A stretch of DNA of 64,000 nt from Pontibacillus chungwhensis (lineage in GTDB: Bacteria > Bacillota > Bacilli > Bacillales > BH030062). A model generated the notes under the pieces. That model had not been told where the DNA came from, ran no database searches, and saw only the letters and a list, made by a program, of their open reading frames with translations. Position numbers and translations under genes: made by a program. The first letter of the stretch is position 1, and the number at the start of each line of letters is the position of its first letter. Where the stretch lies: positions 186,001 through 250,000 of the forward strand of contig NZ_CP126446.1 in assembly GCF_030166655.1 (NCBI RefSeq). The letters are read 5' to 3'. Shown here piece after piece: positions 1 through 9,043 of the stretch.

Positions 1-1
1 T

Positions 2-325
2 GGAACAGTTAACTTTCTAGAAGATGCTTATTCTTTACGCGCGATTAGACCTGAACATGTTGAGCTAAAGAAAGATTTATGGGAAAACTCTATTCCGGTA
101 TCGATCGAAAACATGGAGTTCCGTGGTGGTTTTTACAGAATGATGCTTAAAAATAAGGTAAATAAACAAGCTAGGTATCTATTTGCTGATGTATCAGCTG
201 AAGAATATAAGAAAGAACAATACGAACTTGGACAAACCATTTATATGAAGTTTCAGGAAAGCGGCATGATGCATTTCAAAGATTACCCTGTTCGCTCTAA
301 ACCATTGGTTTCATCAATAAGTTAG
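2..325 (+). CDS. ABC transporter ATP-binding protein, C-terminal part (phosphonate importer)
   Basis: The gene is cut by the left window edge; the frame is open from base 2 and ends at 325, giving about 107 C-terminal residues. The segment LRAIRPEHVEL is typical of the TOBE domain at the end of importer ATPases of the Fe3+/putrescine/2-aminoethylphosphonate type. The nucleotide-binding motifs lie outside the window. It ends 10 nt before the permease gene and is followed by phnX and phnW, so it most likely energises uptake of 2-aminoethylphosphonate (PhnT-like). The substrate is inferred from context only. Confidence 0.75.
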   Translation, partial: GTVNFLEDAYSLRAIRPEHVELKKDLWENSIPVSIENMEFRGGFYRMMLKNKVNKQARYLFADVSAEEYKKEQYELGQTIYMKFQESGMMHFKDYPVRSKPLVSSIS

Positions 326-335
326 GAGAATCTCT

Positions 336-2111
336 ATGATTACAGCATTGAAAACAATATTAGGATACCGGGAAACCGTTCCTCAACAGACAAGTGCATC
401 GGGGCAATGGCAACGCTTGCTAATTGTATGCATGGTGGTAGGGCTATGCACCTTCATGGTGTTGCCAGTCATTGAGCTCATGGAGCGCGCTCTTCAGAAT
501 CGGGGCGGTGAATATATAGGCTTTGAGAACTTTTTTACTTATTTCTCATCTCCGAGCCTGTTTCAATCAGCCTATCATACTGTAACAGTAGCCGTTATTA
601 CAACTGTCATTTCAGTGGGTGCTGCTCTCTTATACGCATACGCTATTGAACGTACCCGCATGAAAGGAAAGACATTCTTTACTTATATGGCACTGCTCCC
701 GTTATTTGCTCCAACAATGATGTATGGTATTTCCCTGATTTATTTGTTTGGGAACAATGGTGTAATTACAACAGGATTCTTCGGCACGCTAGAGGACTGG
801 TTCGGGATTGGAGAATGGGATTTTGATATCTATGGGCTGAAAGGAATTGTTTTATCTGAAGTGATCTTTACGTTTCCACAAGCCTTTTTAATTCTAAAGG
901 TGGCTCTATCCACTGCCGACCAGCGTTTATATGAAGCGGCTGACACTCTTGGAGCTAGTAAACTGAGGAAAGTGTTTACGGTCACACTACCAAATATAAA
1001 ATATGGTTTGGTGAGCGCGATATTCGTTTGTTTCACCCTTAGCTTTACAGATTTTGGAGCTCCGAAAGTAGTTGGAGGACAATACAACGTACTAGCTACA
1101 GATGTTTATAAACAGGTGATCGGACAACAGAACTTCTCCATGGGAGCAACGGTTGGAATCATTTTGACGATTCCGGCTGTCATAGCTTTTGTGGTGGATC
1201 AGATTATACAACGAAAGAAAGAAGCGGGTGTTAGCTCCAGAGCTGTCCCGTATAAGACTCCGCCTAATAAAAGACGAGACCATTTATATACACTTTACTG
1301 TTCAACCGTTTCTGGTATGTTCCTTTTATTGTTTGGAGCGATTGTGGCAGCAGCGTTTGTTAAAGTGTGGCCATATGATTTCTCTCTTACCTTCAGACAT
1401 TTTGGGTTTGGGAATGTAGCGGGTGATGGACTCAAACCCTATTGGAATAGTCTGCTAGTCTCTGGCTTAACAGCTGTTATTGGAACTTTCCTCATTTTCC
1501 TGGGTGCTTATCTGGTAGAGAAATCCCGGTATATGAAAGTTATTAGGAAGATTTCTTACTTTCTTTCTATTTTACCGATCGCTCTTCCTGGGCTTGTCAT
1601 CGGACTTGCATTTATCTTCTTCTTTAATCAGCAAATGTTTCAGGTTCCGTTTACGACGATCGAATTTATGAATCCATTCAATTGGCTCTATGGGTCTGTG
1701 TTTATATTAGTGTTGGCGAATCTTGTACACTTCTATTCCGTTTCATTCCTAACGGCTACCACTTCTTTGAAGCAGCAAGACAAGGCGTATGAATCTGTTT
1801 CAGAAGCCATGGATGTTCCTTTTTATAAAACATTCGTAAGGGTGACGATGCCCCTTTCTTTACCAGCTATTCTAGAAATGGCGATGTATCTGTTTGTAAA
1901 TTCAATGACAACTATATCGGCTGTTGTATTTCTTTATTCACCGGAGTGGAAACTCGCGTCTATAGCGATGGTGAATATGGATGATGCAGGAGATATTGCT
2001 CCTGCTGCTGCGATGGCGCTCTTAATTATTGTTACAAATATACTCGTCCGCACACTATATGAAGTTGCATCTCGGTTTCTCTTTAAAAAAACACATGCGT
2101 GGAAACGATGA
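336..2111 (+). CDS. ABC transporter permease, fused double-domain (2-aminoethylphosphonate type)
   Basis: 591 residues with about twelve hydrophobic segments in two homologous halves. Each half carries an EAA-like loop: EAADTLGASKLRKVFTVTLP around residues 197-216, and ESVSEAMDVPFYKTFVRVTMP near 490-510. Such fusions are usual for Fe3+ and for putative AEP importers (PhnU-like). The start follows an AGGAGA site. It lies between the ATPase end and phnX in a tight operon, so it is inferred to carry 2-aminoethylphosphonate or a relative across the membrane. A ferric-iron role cannot be excluded by sequence alone. The substrate-binding protein must lie left of the window. Confidence 0.8.
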   Translation: MITALKTILGYRETVPQQTSASGQWQRLLIVCMVVGLCTFMVLPVIELMERALQNRGGEYIGFENFFTYFSSPSLFQSAYHTVTVAVITTVISVGAALLYAYAIERTRMKGKTFFTYMALLPLFAPTMMYGISLIYLFGNNGVITTGFFGTLEDWFGIGEWDFDIYGLKGIVLSEVIFTFPQAFLILKVALSTADQRLYEAADTLGASKLRKVFTVTLPNIKYGLVSAIFVCFTLSFTDFGAPKVVGGQYNVLATDVYKQVIGQQNFSMGATVGIILTIPAVIAFVVDQIIQRKKEAGVSSRAVPYKTPPNKRRDHLYTLYCSTVSGMFLLLFGAIVAAAFVKVWPYDFSLTFRHFGFGNVAGDGLKPYWNSLLVSGLTAVIGTFLIFLGAYLVEKSRYMKVIRKISYFLSILPIALPGLVIGLAFIFFFNQQMFQVPFTTIEFMNPFNWLYGSVFILVLANLVHFYSVSFLTATTSLKQQDKAYESVSEAMDVPFYKTFVRVTMPLSLPAILEMAMYLFVNSMTTISAVVFLYSPEWKLASIAMVNMDDAGDIAPAAAMALLIIVTNILVRTLYEVASRFLFKKTHAWKR

Positions 2112-2124
2112 AAGGATGGTTACT

Positions 2125-2934
2125 ATGAATAACCGAATTAAAGGAGTCATTTTTGACTGGGCTGGTACAACAGTAGATTATGGGTGTTTTGCTCCTGTAA
2201 ATGTCTTTATTGAAGTATTTCGAAAGCGCGGGGTTCACATCACTTTAGAAGAGGCAAGGGAGCCCATGGGGTTATTGAAGATTGACCATATACGAGCGAT
2301 CTGTCAGATGGACCGGGTAACAAAGGAGTGGGAAGGGCTACACGGTGAAGAGCCTTCAGAAGTGGACGTTAGGGCATTATATGAAGACTTTGAGCCAATG
2401 ATGTTTCGCGTTTTAGAAAACTATGCTGAACCTATCCCTCACGTGTTGGAGGCCGTAGAAGATATTCGAAATAAAGGAATAAAAATCGGTTCGACTACTG
2501 GCTATACAAAAGAGATGGTCGAAGTCGTAGCGCGAGAAGCAAAGAAGAAAGGCTATGCCCCTGATTCGATTGTAGCTTCAACAGAAGTTTCCTCAGGCAG
2601 ACCTTTGCCGTGGATGTGTTATGCAAATGCGATGAATCTTGGTGTCTATCCTATGCAACAAATGATGAAAGTTGGCGACACCACAAGTGATATGGCAGAA
2701 GGATTGAATGCAGGTATGTTGACTGTAGGAGTTGTAAAAGGGAGCAGTACACTCGGGTTAACGAAAGACCAGGTTGATGCCATGGAAAACACAGAGCTGA
2801 ATGCCCGAATAGAAAAGGCCAAGCGCGTTTTAACCGAAGCAGGTGCGCATTACGTCATTGAGGATATGAGTGAATTGCCTGGTTTGATCGATGAAATAAA
2901 CCAAGCACAAGAGTCTGAAGTAGCTCATGTATAA
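2125..2934 (+). CDS. phnX: Phosphonoacetaldehyde hydrolase (phosphonatase)
   Basis: HAD-superfamily enzyme that cleaves phosphonoacetaldehyde to acetaldehyde and phosphate. The nucleophile motif DWAGTTVDYG has Asp11, and REPMGLLKIDHI carries Lys52, matching the Schiff-base lysine known from the B. cereus enzyme (Lys53). Motif III (KVGDTTSDM) and the glycine-rich GSTTGYT are present. Although the frame opens at 2029, the ATG at 2125 is preferred because AAAGGA lies about 10 nt upstream and the 269-residue product has the family length. Its 3' end overlaps the next gene by 8 nt, implying coupled translation. Confidence 0.95.
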   Translation: MNNRIKGVIFDWAGTTVDYGCFAPVNVFIEVFRKRGVHITLEEAREPMGLLKIDHIRAICQMDRVTKEWEGLHGEEPSEVDVRALYEDFEPMMFRVLENYAEPIPHVLEAVEDIRNKGIKIGSTTGYTKEMVEVVAREAKKKGYAPDSIVASTEVSSGRPLPWMCYANAMNLGVYPMQQMMKVGDTTSDMAEGLNAGMLTVGVVKGSSTLGLTKDQVDAMENTELNARIEKAKRVLTEAGAHYVIEDMSELPGLIDEINQAQESEVAHV

Positions 2935-4276
2935 GTCTTATTTGTATGGGGAGGGGGATAGCAATCACTCTCCATTACGAAGAAACCATTTTGAAAACCA
3001 AAGCCGTGAGACTAAAGAATGGTTGATCGACGATCAAGAGACTTTTTTCCACCAATCCCTGTCTACCCCTTGCCTTGACGTCGTAGAAGAGGCGAAAGGT
3101 CCTTTCTTAACCATGATTGATGGAAAAGTTGTATACGATTTTCATGGGAACGCTGTTCATCAAGTAGGATTCGGCCATCCGCGAGTAATTGAAGCGATGA
3201 AAGAACAACTCGACACGTTAAGTTTCTCCACAAGACGCTATACAAATAAACCTGCTATACAGTTGGGTAAGAAGTTAGCTGAATTGGCACCTGGTTCTTT
3301 ATCAAAATGTTTATTTGCCCCAGGGGCGACGTCTGCAATTGGTATGGCGTTAAAGCTAGCTAGATTCACGACAGGTAAATATAAAACAATCTCGATGTGG
3401 GAGTCTTTTCACGGTGCCTCTATGGACGCGTTGTCTGTTGGAGGTGAGGCTCACTTTCGTCGCCAAATAGGTCCACTCCTTCCTGGAGCTATTCATGTTC
3501 CCCCAATTCAAACATACAGACCATTATGGGAGGGGGCGAGCCTTGATGATCGACAATTAGCGAACTACATTGAGTATATTGTAAAGCAAGACGGAGAAAT
3601 TGGAGCTTTTGTAATGGAACCAATCCGGAATACGGATGTGCAAATGCCTTCAAAAGCATTTATGAAAAAGCTCAGGGGGATTTGTACAGAGCACAATATA
3701 AAATTAATTTTTGATGAAACAGCTATTGGTTTAGGGAGAACAGGAGAGATGTTTGCTTTTGAGCACTATGATATAGAGCCAGATATGGTTGTGCTTGGTA
3801 AAGGACTTGGAGGGGGTGCTTTCCCTATGGCCGCTCTTCTAGCTGATCAAGCGCTCGATCAAGTGGAAGAAACTTCACTTGGGCATTACACGCATGAGAA
3901 GTCTCCTGTAGGCGCAGTAGCCGCGCTAACCACAATCGAAGTGATTGAAGAGGAAGGGCTACTGGAGCGATCGAGACAGTTGGAAGGTACGCTCAGAGCT
4001 AGACTCGAAACCATGAAGGAATCTTATCCTATTATTGGGGATGTGCGAGGCATCGGACTCTTGTTTGGTATTGAACTTGTGAAGGACCGTAATACAAAAG
4101 AAAAAGCGAGAGAAGAAGCGGACAAAATCATGCACACGTGTTTACAGAACGGACTAAGTTTTAAAGTATCTAAGGGAAATGTGCTTCAACTTTGTCCACC
4201 GTTAACCATTACGGAAGAACAGCTCACAGAAGCGCTTACTATCTTGGAACAGGCTCTGATGGAAAGTGAGAATTGA
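2927..4276 (+). CDS. pbfA: Class III PLP enzyme, candidate (R)-1-hydroxy-2-aminoethylphosphonate ammonia-lyase (PbfA-like)
   Basis: 449 residues with the class III aminotransferase fold. Asp263 (IFDETAIGLGRTG) should pair with the pyridine nitrogen and Lys292 (VVLGKGLGGGAF) should bind PLP. The usual SGSEA segment is replaced by PGATSA (132-137) and the usual DEVQTGFGRTG by DETAIGLGRTG, so it is not an ordinary ornithine/GABA transaminase. It sits between phnX and phnW. Known biology: PbfA enzymes from phnWX clusters turn hydroxy-AEP into phosphonoacetaldehyde and ammonia. The assignment rests on context and altered motifs; an AEP-like transaminase is the alternative. The start overlaps phnX and its own ribosome site is weak. 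Confidence 0.65.
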   Translation: MYKSYLYGEGDSNHSPLRRNHFENQSRETKEWLIDDQETFFHQSLSTPCLDVVEEAKGPFLTMIDGKVVYDFHGNAVHQVGFGHPRVIEAMKEQLDTLSFSTRRYTNKPAIQLGKKLAELAPGSLSKCLFAPGATSAIGMALKLARFTTGKYKTISMWESFHGASMDALSVGGEAHFRRQIGPLLPGAIHVPPIQTYRPLWEGASLDDRQLANYIEYIVKQDGEIGAFVMEPIRNTDVQMPSKAFMKKLRGICTEHNIKLIFDETAIGLGRTGEMFAFEHYDIEPDMVVLGKGLGGGAFPMAALLADQALDQVEETSLGHYTHEKSPVGAVAALTTIEVIEEEGLLERSRQLEGTLRARLETMKESYPIIGDVRGIGLLFGIELVKDRNTKEKAREEADKIMHTCLQNGLSFKVSKGNVLQLCPPLTITEEQLTEALTILEQALMESEN

Positions 4277-4291
4277 AAGGAGACGTAAACG

Positions 4292-5416
4292 ATGAATTTT
4301 TATAACGATCAAAATCCTTACCTCTTATTAACTCCAGGCCCTCTATCTACTTCTTCAGGTGTAAGAGAGGCAATGTTAAGAGATTGGTGTACATGGGATG
4401 ATGAGTATAAATCCCTTGTGCAATCCATTCGTTCTGATTTATTAACAATTGGAAGGGTATCGTCAGAGGACTATACGACTGTGTTAATGCAAGGAAGCGG
4501 GACATTTAGTGTGGAATCTGTGCTTGGCACTGCTATTCCGTCAGAAGGAAAACTGCTCGTTATTGCCAATGGTGCATATGGAAACCGGATAGCAACGATT
4601 GCTGAGCGTCTTAATATACCGGTTACAGTCGTGTGTGGAGAGGAATCTAGTGCTCCGGATTTAGTAGGGATTGAACGTGAGCTGAGAGAAGATCAGAGCA
4701 TTACACATGTAGCGGTCGTGCATTGTGAAACGACAACAGGGATGGTCAATCCAATCGAAGCAATCGGGAGACTTGTAAAGCAGTATAACAAGATTTATAT
4801 CGTGGATGCGATGAGCAGCTTTGGCGGGATAGAGATTTCAATGAAGAACATAGGGATTGATTTCTTAATCAGCAGTGCGAATAAATGCATACAAGGTGTC
4901 CCGGGTTTTGGGTTTATTATTGCTGCTCGATATGAGCTTAATAAATGTGCGAATCAGGCCCGATCCTTGTCGCTCGATCTATATGATCAGTGGGTCACAA
5001 TGGAGGATGAACAGGGAAAGTGGCGTTTTACATCTCCAACACATACGGTCCATGCCTTCAAGCAAGCCCTTGAGGAACTGAAGGAAGAAGGTGGGATAAC
5101 AGCGAGGGGTGAGCGCTATCGCACCAATCAAAGAAGACTTGTAAGGGGCATGAGGACGTTAGGATTTGAGACCTTGCTACCGGATGTCAATCAATCACCG
5201 ATCATTACATCATTCCTTGAGCCGGTCCATGATTCGTTTCGTTTCCAAGATTTTTATATGAAATTAAAAGAACAAGGATTTGTGATCTACCCTGGTAAAG
5301 TTACAAATCAGTCAACGTTCCGGATTGGCAATATTGGAGCCATCAACGAAGAAGATATTGAGCGCCTTTTAGAAGCGATTGAAAAGAGTATGTATTGGCT
5401 AGAGCCAATAGGTTAA
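4292..5416 (+). CDS. phnW: 2-aminoethylphosphonate--pyruvate transaminase
   Basis: 374 residues, class V PLP aminotransferase. It converts 2-aminoethylphosphonate plus pyruvate to phosphonoacetaldehyde plus alanine, feeding PhnX. Diagnostic segments are [10 protein letters not shown] near the start, [10 protein letters not shown] (phosphate/PLP contact), VDAMSSFGG with Asp172, and SSANKCIQG with PLP-lysine Lys198. A GGAGACG ribosome site precedes the ATG, 15 nt after the PLP ammonia-lyase candidate, so it is the last gene of the catabolic operon. Confidence 0.95.
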   Translation: MNFYNDQNPYLLLTPGPLSTSSGVREAMLRDWCTWDDEYKSLVQSIRSDLLTIGRVSSEDYTTVLMQGSGTFSVESVLGTAIPSEGKLLVIANGAYGNRIATIAERLNIPVTVVCGEESSAPDLVGIERELREDQSITHVAVVHCETTTGMVNPIEAIGRLVKQYNKIYIVDAMSSFGGIEISMKNIGIDFLISSANKCIQGVPGFGFIIAARYELNKCANQARSLSLDLYDQWVTMEDEQGKWRFTSPTHTVHAFKQALEELKEEGGITARGERYRTNQRRLVRGMRTLGFETLLPDVNQSPIITSFLEPVHDSFRFQDFYMKLKEQGFVIYPGKVTNQSTFRIGNIGAINEEDIERLLEAIEKSMYWLEPIG

Positions 5417-5551
5417 AAAGAAGCCTTTTCACCTAAGAGAATTTTTAGAGAGTTAAGAGTTCACGAAGAAATTGTTTCAGGTCATAATATGTTTAAGTTG
5501 GATTGAAGCGTTACAATAGAGAAAGTAGAACGTTTAGAGGAGGAACTGAAA

Positions 5552-6343
5552 GTGTCATTGGTAGCAGAAGAGAGAAAGAGAAAGATTGTTCAGTTGTTAA
5601 ATGATAAAGGAAAAGTGCGTGTGAATGAATTAGCCGAGATGCTAGATGTCTCAACGGAAACGATTCGACGGCACCTGGATGACCTTGAGAATGAACATAA
5701 ACTGAAGAAAGTGTACGGGGGAGCGATTCGTGTGCAGTTAGAAACTGAACTCCCGCACTATGAGCGAACTTCAATTCGAACATCAGAGAAACAGCTGATT
5801 GGTAGACTTGCAGCAGAGCAAGTTCAGGATCATGATGTGATTGTAATTGATGAAGGGAGTACGCCGCTTCAATTAATTCCTTTCCTTACGCACAAGAACA
5901 ATCTCACCATTATGACAAGTTCGGTACCTGCTTTAAATATGCTTATTGATTATAAGAAGAAGCAACTCATCGATGCAAGAGTGATCTTCATAGGCGGAGA
6001 AGTAGATGCAGATCATTTACGTGTATCTGGCCCAATTGCGGAGAAGATCATGGATGATTTCTATGTAGACAAGGCGTTTATTGCGACCGACGGTGTTGAT
6101 ATACGCTATGGGATAACAAGCTATGATCCGAATAAGGCTATGTTTACGAGAAAACTTATCGAGCATGCGGATGAAACGTTTATTTTGGCTGATCACTCTA
6201 AGATAGGTCAACGAACTTATGCGAAAATGGCGAACCTTGAAGACGTTTTTGCTGTCATTTGTAATCAGTCAGCTCCAGCTCATTGGAATGGTGATTTAGA
6301 ACATTATGAAACAAATTGGATTTCCCCTCAGGCCAGAGAATAG
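5552..6343 (+). CDS. DeoR/GlpR-family transcriptional regulator
   Basis: 263 residues starting at GTG behind a strong GGAGGA site. The N-terminal DeoR helix-turn-helix spans residues 8-60 (VNELAEMLDVSTETIRRHL). The rest is the DeoR sugar-phosphate sensor fold, with DEGSTPLQL near 105 and ATDGVDIRYGITSYDP near 180 as effector-site segments. It follows phnW by 135 nt in the same direction and is a likely local repressor of the phosphonate operon, but a phosphorylated ligand is only inferred from the family. Confidence 0.85.
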   Translation: MSLVAEERKRKIVQLLNDKGKVRVNELAEMLDVSTETIRRHLDDLENEHKLKKVYGGAIRVQLETELPHYERTSIRTSEKQLIGRLAAEQVQDHDVIVIDEGSTPLQLIPFLTHKNNLTIMTSSVPALNMLIDYKKKQLIDARVIFIGGEVDADHLRVSGPIAEKIMDDFYVDKAFIATDGVDIRYGITSYDPNKAMFTRKLIEHADETFILADHSKIGQRTYAKMANLEDVFAVICNQSAPAHWNGDLEHYETNWISPQARE

Positions 6344-6360
6344 AGTATCTGGCTTTTTTA
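6332..6360 (+). terminator. Intrinsic terminator of the DeoR gene
   Basis: GCCAGA and TCTGGC arms flank a 10-nt loop and are followed by six T residues. The left arm overlaps the last codons and stop codon of the DeoR gene. Confidence 0.8.
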
Positions 6361-6414
6361 ATATTAAAATTTAAAAGTGAAAGAATGGAACCTTTCTTTC
6401 GGAAGGTTTCCCCT

Positions 6415-6441
6415 TAACAATCTCCAAGGAACTGACGAAAT
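6415..6441 (+). promoter_or_regulatory. Sigma-D-like promoter upstream of hemAT
   Basis: TAAC, then 15 nt, then GACGAAAT. The sigma-D consensus of Bacillus is TAAA-N15-GCCGATAT, so this matches 3 of 4 and 6 of 8 bases with exact spacing. It lies 60 nt before the hemAT start. Chemoreceptor genes are usually in the sigma-D regulon, which supports the reading; the match is imperfect. Confidence 0.4.
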
Positions 6442-6501
6442 ATAAGGTAGACATGTATATAAAAAGTAGCTTTTACGTTACGCAGGGGGAGAACAATTTT
6501 A

Positions 6502-7800
6502 ATGCCACTACTTAGTTTATTGACCAAAAGAGAGAAGCGCCAACATGAAGAGATGAACGTAGAAGGATTTGATGTTTGTCTTGAAGTTCCTGAGGAGATC
6601 AGAAGACAGCTTGATGTGATCGGACTAAATGAGAGAGATCTACAAGTGATGAGATGGCTAGAGCCGATCGTTTGTAATCATATTGATGAAATTACAGAAG
6701 AGTTTTATGCCAATATTACCAAGCAACCGAATTTATTAGAAATTATTGATCATCATAGTACGCTTGAACGTTTGAAATCGACGTTGAAACAGCATATAGA
6801 AGAGCTGTTTAATGGCCAAGTAGATAAGAATTTCCTCGAGAAGCGGTATCGCATTGCGTTTGCTCACGTGCGTGTAGGGTTGGAAACGAAGTGGTATGTA
6901 GGGGCGTTTCAAAGCCTGTTAAATTCTTCGTTTGATATCCTGAAAACTGAGGTGAAAGATCCTGACCATTTCTGCGAATCGATTCAATCACTGACAAAGA
7001 TGCTGAACTTCGAACAACAGCTCGTCATTGAGGCTTACGAACAGGAACATAAAAGGCTTCGTCATGAACAACAAGAGCAGGCGGAAGAACTGCACCGCAA
7101 AGTTCGTGATGTAGCCCATGAGTTAGCCGGTACTTCTCAGGAAACTAGTTCCTCGATCACCGAGCTTACATCTCAATCTTATAATGTGAAAGAAATGGCG
7201 AACCAGGGTATTGAATTAGCTAAGAAATCTGAACACGCCTCAGAAACCGGAAAAAGGCAAGTGGAGTATCAAAATGAGAATATGGAAAACATGGAACAAG
7301 GCATGGAAAGAATCACAAAGAATGCACAAGGGTTAAGGGATGTTTCGAAACGCATTACGGAAGTGATTGATATTGTGAGTGGGATCGCTGAGCAAACGAA
7401 TCTGCTTGCTTTAAATGCTTCTATTGAATCTGCACGTGCAGGGGAGTATGGAAAAGGGTTTGCGGTGGTAGCTGAAGAGATTCGAAAACTTTCTGAACAG
7501 ACGAAAGACTCTACGTCGACGGTTGCTGATTTGATTAAGGATGTGAATCAGCAGAGTGCCCACGTAACAGAATCGATTGATAATATACGTTCGTTTGTAG
7601 AACTAGGGAAGGACAGCATGAAGGAGACAACGGACTCGTTTGGTACGATTTTAACGGATATGCGAGAGACAGTTCAGCAAAATGAGCGGATTGATCAAGA
7701 GATTAGACAATTACTTGAGAATATTAAAGAGATGGATGAAGCGTCTGCAACTGTAGCCTCCTCAGCCGATCGTTTAACTCAAATGACCGAACAAATGTAA
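6502..7800 (+). CDS. hemAT: Heme-based aerotaxis transducer HemAT
   Basis: 432 residues, the same length as B. subtilis HemAT. Residues 20-185 form the globin-coupled sensor with proximal His122 ([15 protein letters not shown]) and Tyr69 (EEFYANI), one position off the known His123/Tyr70. Residues 220-432 form a soluble methyl-accepting signalling domain with the hairpin tip [34 protein letters not shown]. No membrane segment is present, so it is a cytoplasmic oxygen sensor that signals to CheA. It is monocistronic, with a GGGGGA ribosome site. Confidence 0.95.
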   Translation: MPLLSLLTKREKRQHEEMNVEGFDVCLEVPEEIRRQLDVIGLNERDLQVMRWLEPIVCNHIDEITEEFYANITKQPNLLEIIDHHSTLERLKSTLKQHIEELFNGQVDKNFLEKRYRIAFAHVRVGLETKWYVGAFQSLLNSSFDILKTEVKDPDHFCESIQSLTKMLNFEQQLVIEAYEQEHKRLRHEQQEQAEELHRKVRDVAHELAGTSQETSSSITELTSQSYNVKEMANQGIELAKKSEHASETGKRQVEYQNENMENMEQGMERITKNAQGLRDVSKRITEVIDIVSGIAEQTNLLALNASIESARAGEYGKGFAVVAEEIRKLSEQTKDSTSTVADLIKDVNQQSAHVTESIDNIRSFVELGKDSMKETTDSFGTILTDMRETVQQNERIDQEIRQLLENIKEMDEASATVASSADRLTQMTEQM

Positions 7801-7803
7801 GAG

Positions 7804-7840
7804 AAAGACTTGTCTCCATTGGAGGAGACAAGTCTTTTTA
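7804..7840. terminator. Bidirectional terminator between hemAT and the ISP gene
   Basis: A near-perfect 14-bp stem (AAAGACTTGTCTCC and its complement) with a T run on the plus strand and an A run before it, between convergent genes. Confidence 0.85.
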
Positions 7841-8845
7841 TACTTCTACTTTTTCTGTGTTTCGCTTGACTAAATCATTCCAGTCAATGGTGTAGAGATT
7901 GAGAAGACTCTCGAGTTTATGAACTAAACCTAGAGTGAGGAAGCCATTTCCTTGCCCTTGCTGGGTACTTCCTATTGGAGCCGTACGTTTAATCAGTTGG
8001 GCATAAACCTCTGCTTCTGAGAGTTTTCTATTTAATTGCTTTTCAGCGAGGTGAATGAGTAATGCCAATGCACCAGATACGTGTGGAGTGGCCATAGAAG
8101 TACCTGATAGCCTTGCGTACCTTCCATCTGTGTAGGTAGAGAGAATATTGACACCTGGTGCTACAAGGTCAATCTCATCATTGGTATTCGTGAAGTCAGC
8201 GATGTTTCGATTAAAGTCAGCAGCCCCGACTTGAATCACTTCGTTGTAGGCGCCAGGATAGGCATATTCATTGGTGTTCTCACGTCCGTCCCCTTCGTTT
8301 CCGGCGGCACAAACGACGGATATTCCGGAATCGACAGCTGATTTGATCGCCTCGTGAAGTTCTGGAACATCTTTAGGGCCGCCTAGAGACATGGACATCA
8401 CTCGCACTTTCTCACCATCTGGACCTTCCCATTCTCGTGCATAGTTTATAGCGTCAATGATCCAATCATAGTTGCCACGGCCATCGCCTGTTAATACTTT
8501 AAGAACAAGCAGCTGGCTTGCTGGAGCAACACCTACGACGCCTTTTGTTGTTTCAGATGCAGCGATTGTCCCTGCGACATGCGTACCGTGACCGTTGTTG
8601 TCAGCGTAATTGGTCTCGTCACTATCGTAATCTGTCGTAAAGTTACGTCCGTCGATGATTTGGCCTTTTAGGTTAGGATGGTCTAGCTGGCATCCCGTAT
8701 CAATAACGGCTACAACGCTGCCTTTTCCTTTTGAGGTTTGTTCCCATATAGCGGGTGCTTCTATCATGCGCACACCTTCTGGGATCATTGATGTGCTCTC
8801 AAATACATCTTCTGTTTTGTAAGGAATCAGATACATGTTCTCCAT
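7838..8845 (-). CDS. ispA: Intracellular subtilisin-like serine protease (ISP)
   Basis: 335 residues, no signal peptide. The catalytic triad is visible: Asp49 ([10 protein letters not shown]), His86 ([11 protein letters not shown]) and Ser250 ([10 protein letters not shown]), with oxyanion Asn183. The short N-terminal extension contains LIPY (residues 6-9), the conserved motif of the inhibitory propeptide of bacillar intracellular subtilisins, which is cleaved on activation. It degrades cytoplasmic proteins in stationary phase. Acidic Ca-binding stretches ([13 protein letters not shown]) are kept. The gene is monocistronic and preceded by a GGAGGGA site and a palindromic operator candidate. 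Confidence 0.95.
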   Translation of the reverse strand: MENMYLIPYKTEDVFESTSMIPEGVRMIEAPAIWEQTSKGKGSVVAVIDTGCQLDHPNLKGQIIDGRNFTTDYDSDETNYADNNGHGTHVAGTIAASETTKGVVGVAPASQLLVLKVLTGDGRGNYDWIIDAINYAREWEGPDGEKVRVMSMSLGGPKDVPELHEAIKSAVDSGISVVCAAGNEGDGRENTNEYAYPGAYNEVIQVGAADFNRNIADFTNTNDEIDLVAPGVNILSTYTDGRYARLSGTSMATPHVSGALALLIHLAEKQLNRKLSEAEVYAQLIKRTAPIGSTQQGQGNGFLTLGLVHKLESLLNLYTIDWNDLVKRNTEKVEV

Positions 8846-8903
8846 GGTAATCCCTCCTCAATGTGATTACTTGAATCGTACACGAAAGAGAAAAGAAAAT
8901 AAA

Positions 8904-8917
8904 TTAGAATATTCTAA
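8904..8917. promoter_or_regulatory. Perfect 14-bp palindrome upstream of the ISP gene
   Basis: TTAGAATATTCTAA is fully self-complementary and lies 59 bp before the ispA start. On the gene strand it contains TAGAAT, a possible -10 box, so a dimeric repressor bound here could block transcription. The regulator is not identified; it does not fit the CodY box well. Confidence 0.4.
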
Positions 8918-9007
8918 CTTTTGTAAAAATAACCATTTTGACCTAGGGGAGATGGGACTATGGGAAGGGGATTTTTTGTAGAATAATGGCAGTATTGTTC
9001 AGCCAAA

Positions 9008-9043
9008 AGAAAAAGGTTTGCTACCTATGGTTAGCAAACCTTT
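9008..9043 (-). terminator. Terminator of the sunset-domain gene
   Basis: The stem AAAGGTTTGCTA.../...TAGCAAACCTTT is followed on the minus strand by TTTTTC. It overlaps the stop codon of the gene at 9042. Confidence 0.7.

Noticed and set aside
336-2111. Ferric-iron permease
   Set aside because: The fused permease family overlaps with iron importers, but the direct linkage to phnX and phnW favours aminophosphonate transport.
2029-2124. N-terminal extension of PhnX
   Set aside because: The frame is open, but it overlaps the permease gene; AAAGGA and the family length fix the start at 2125.
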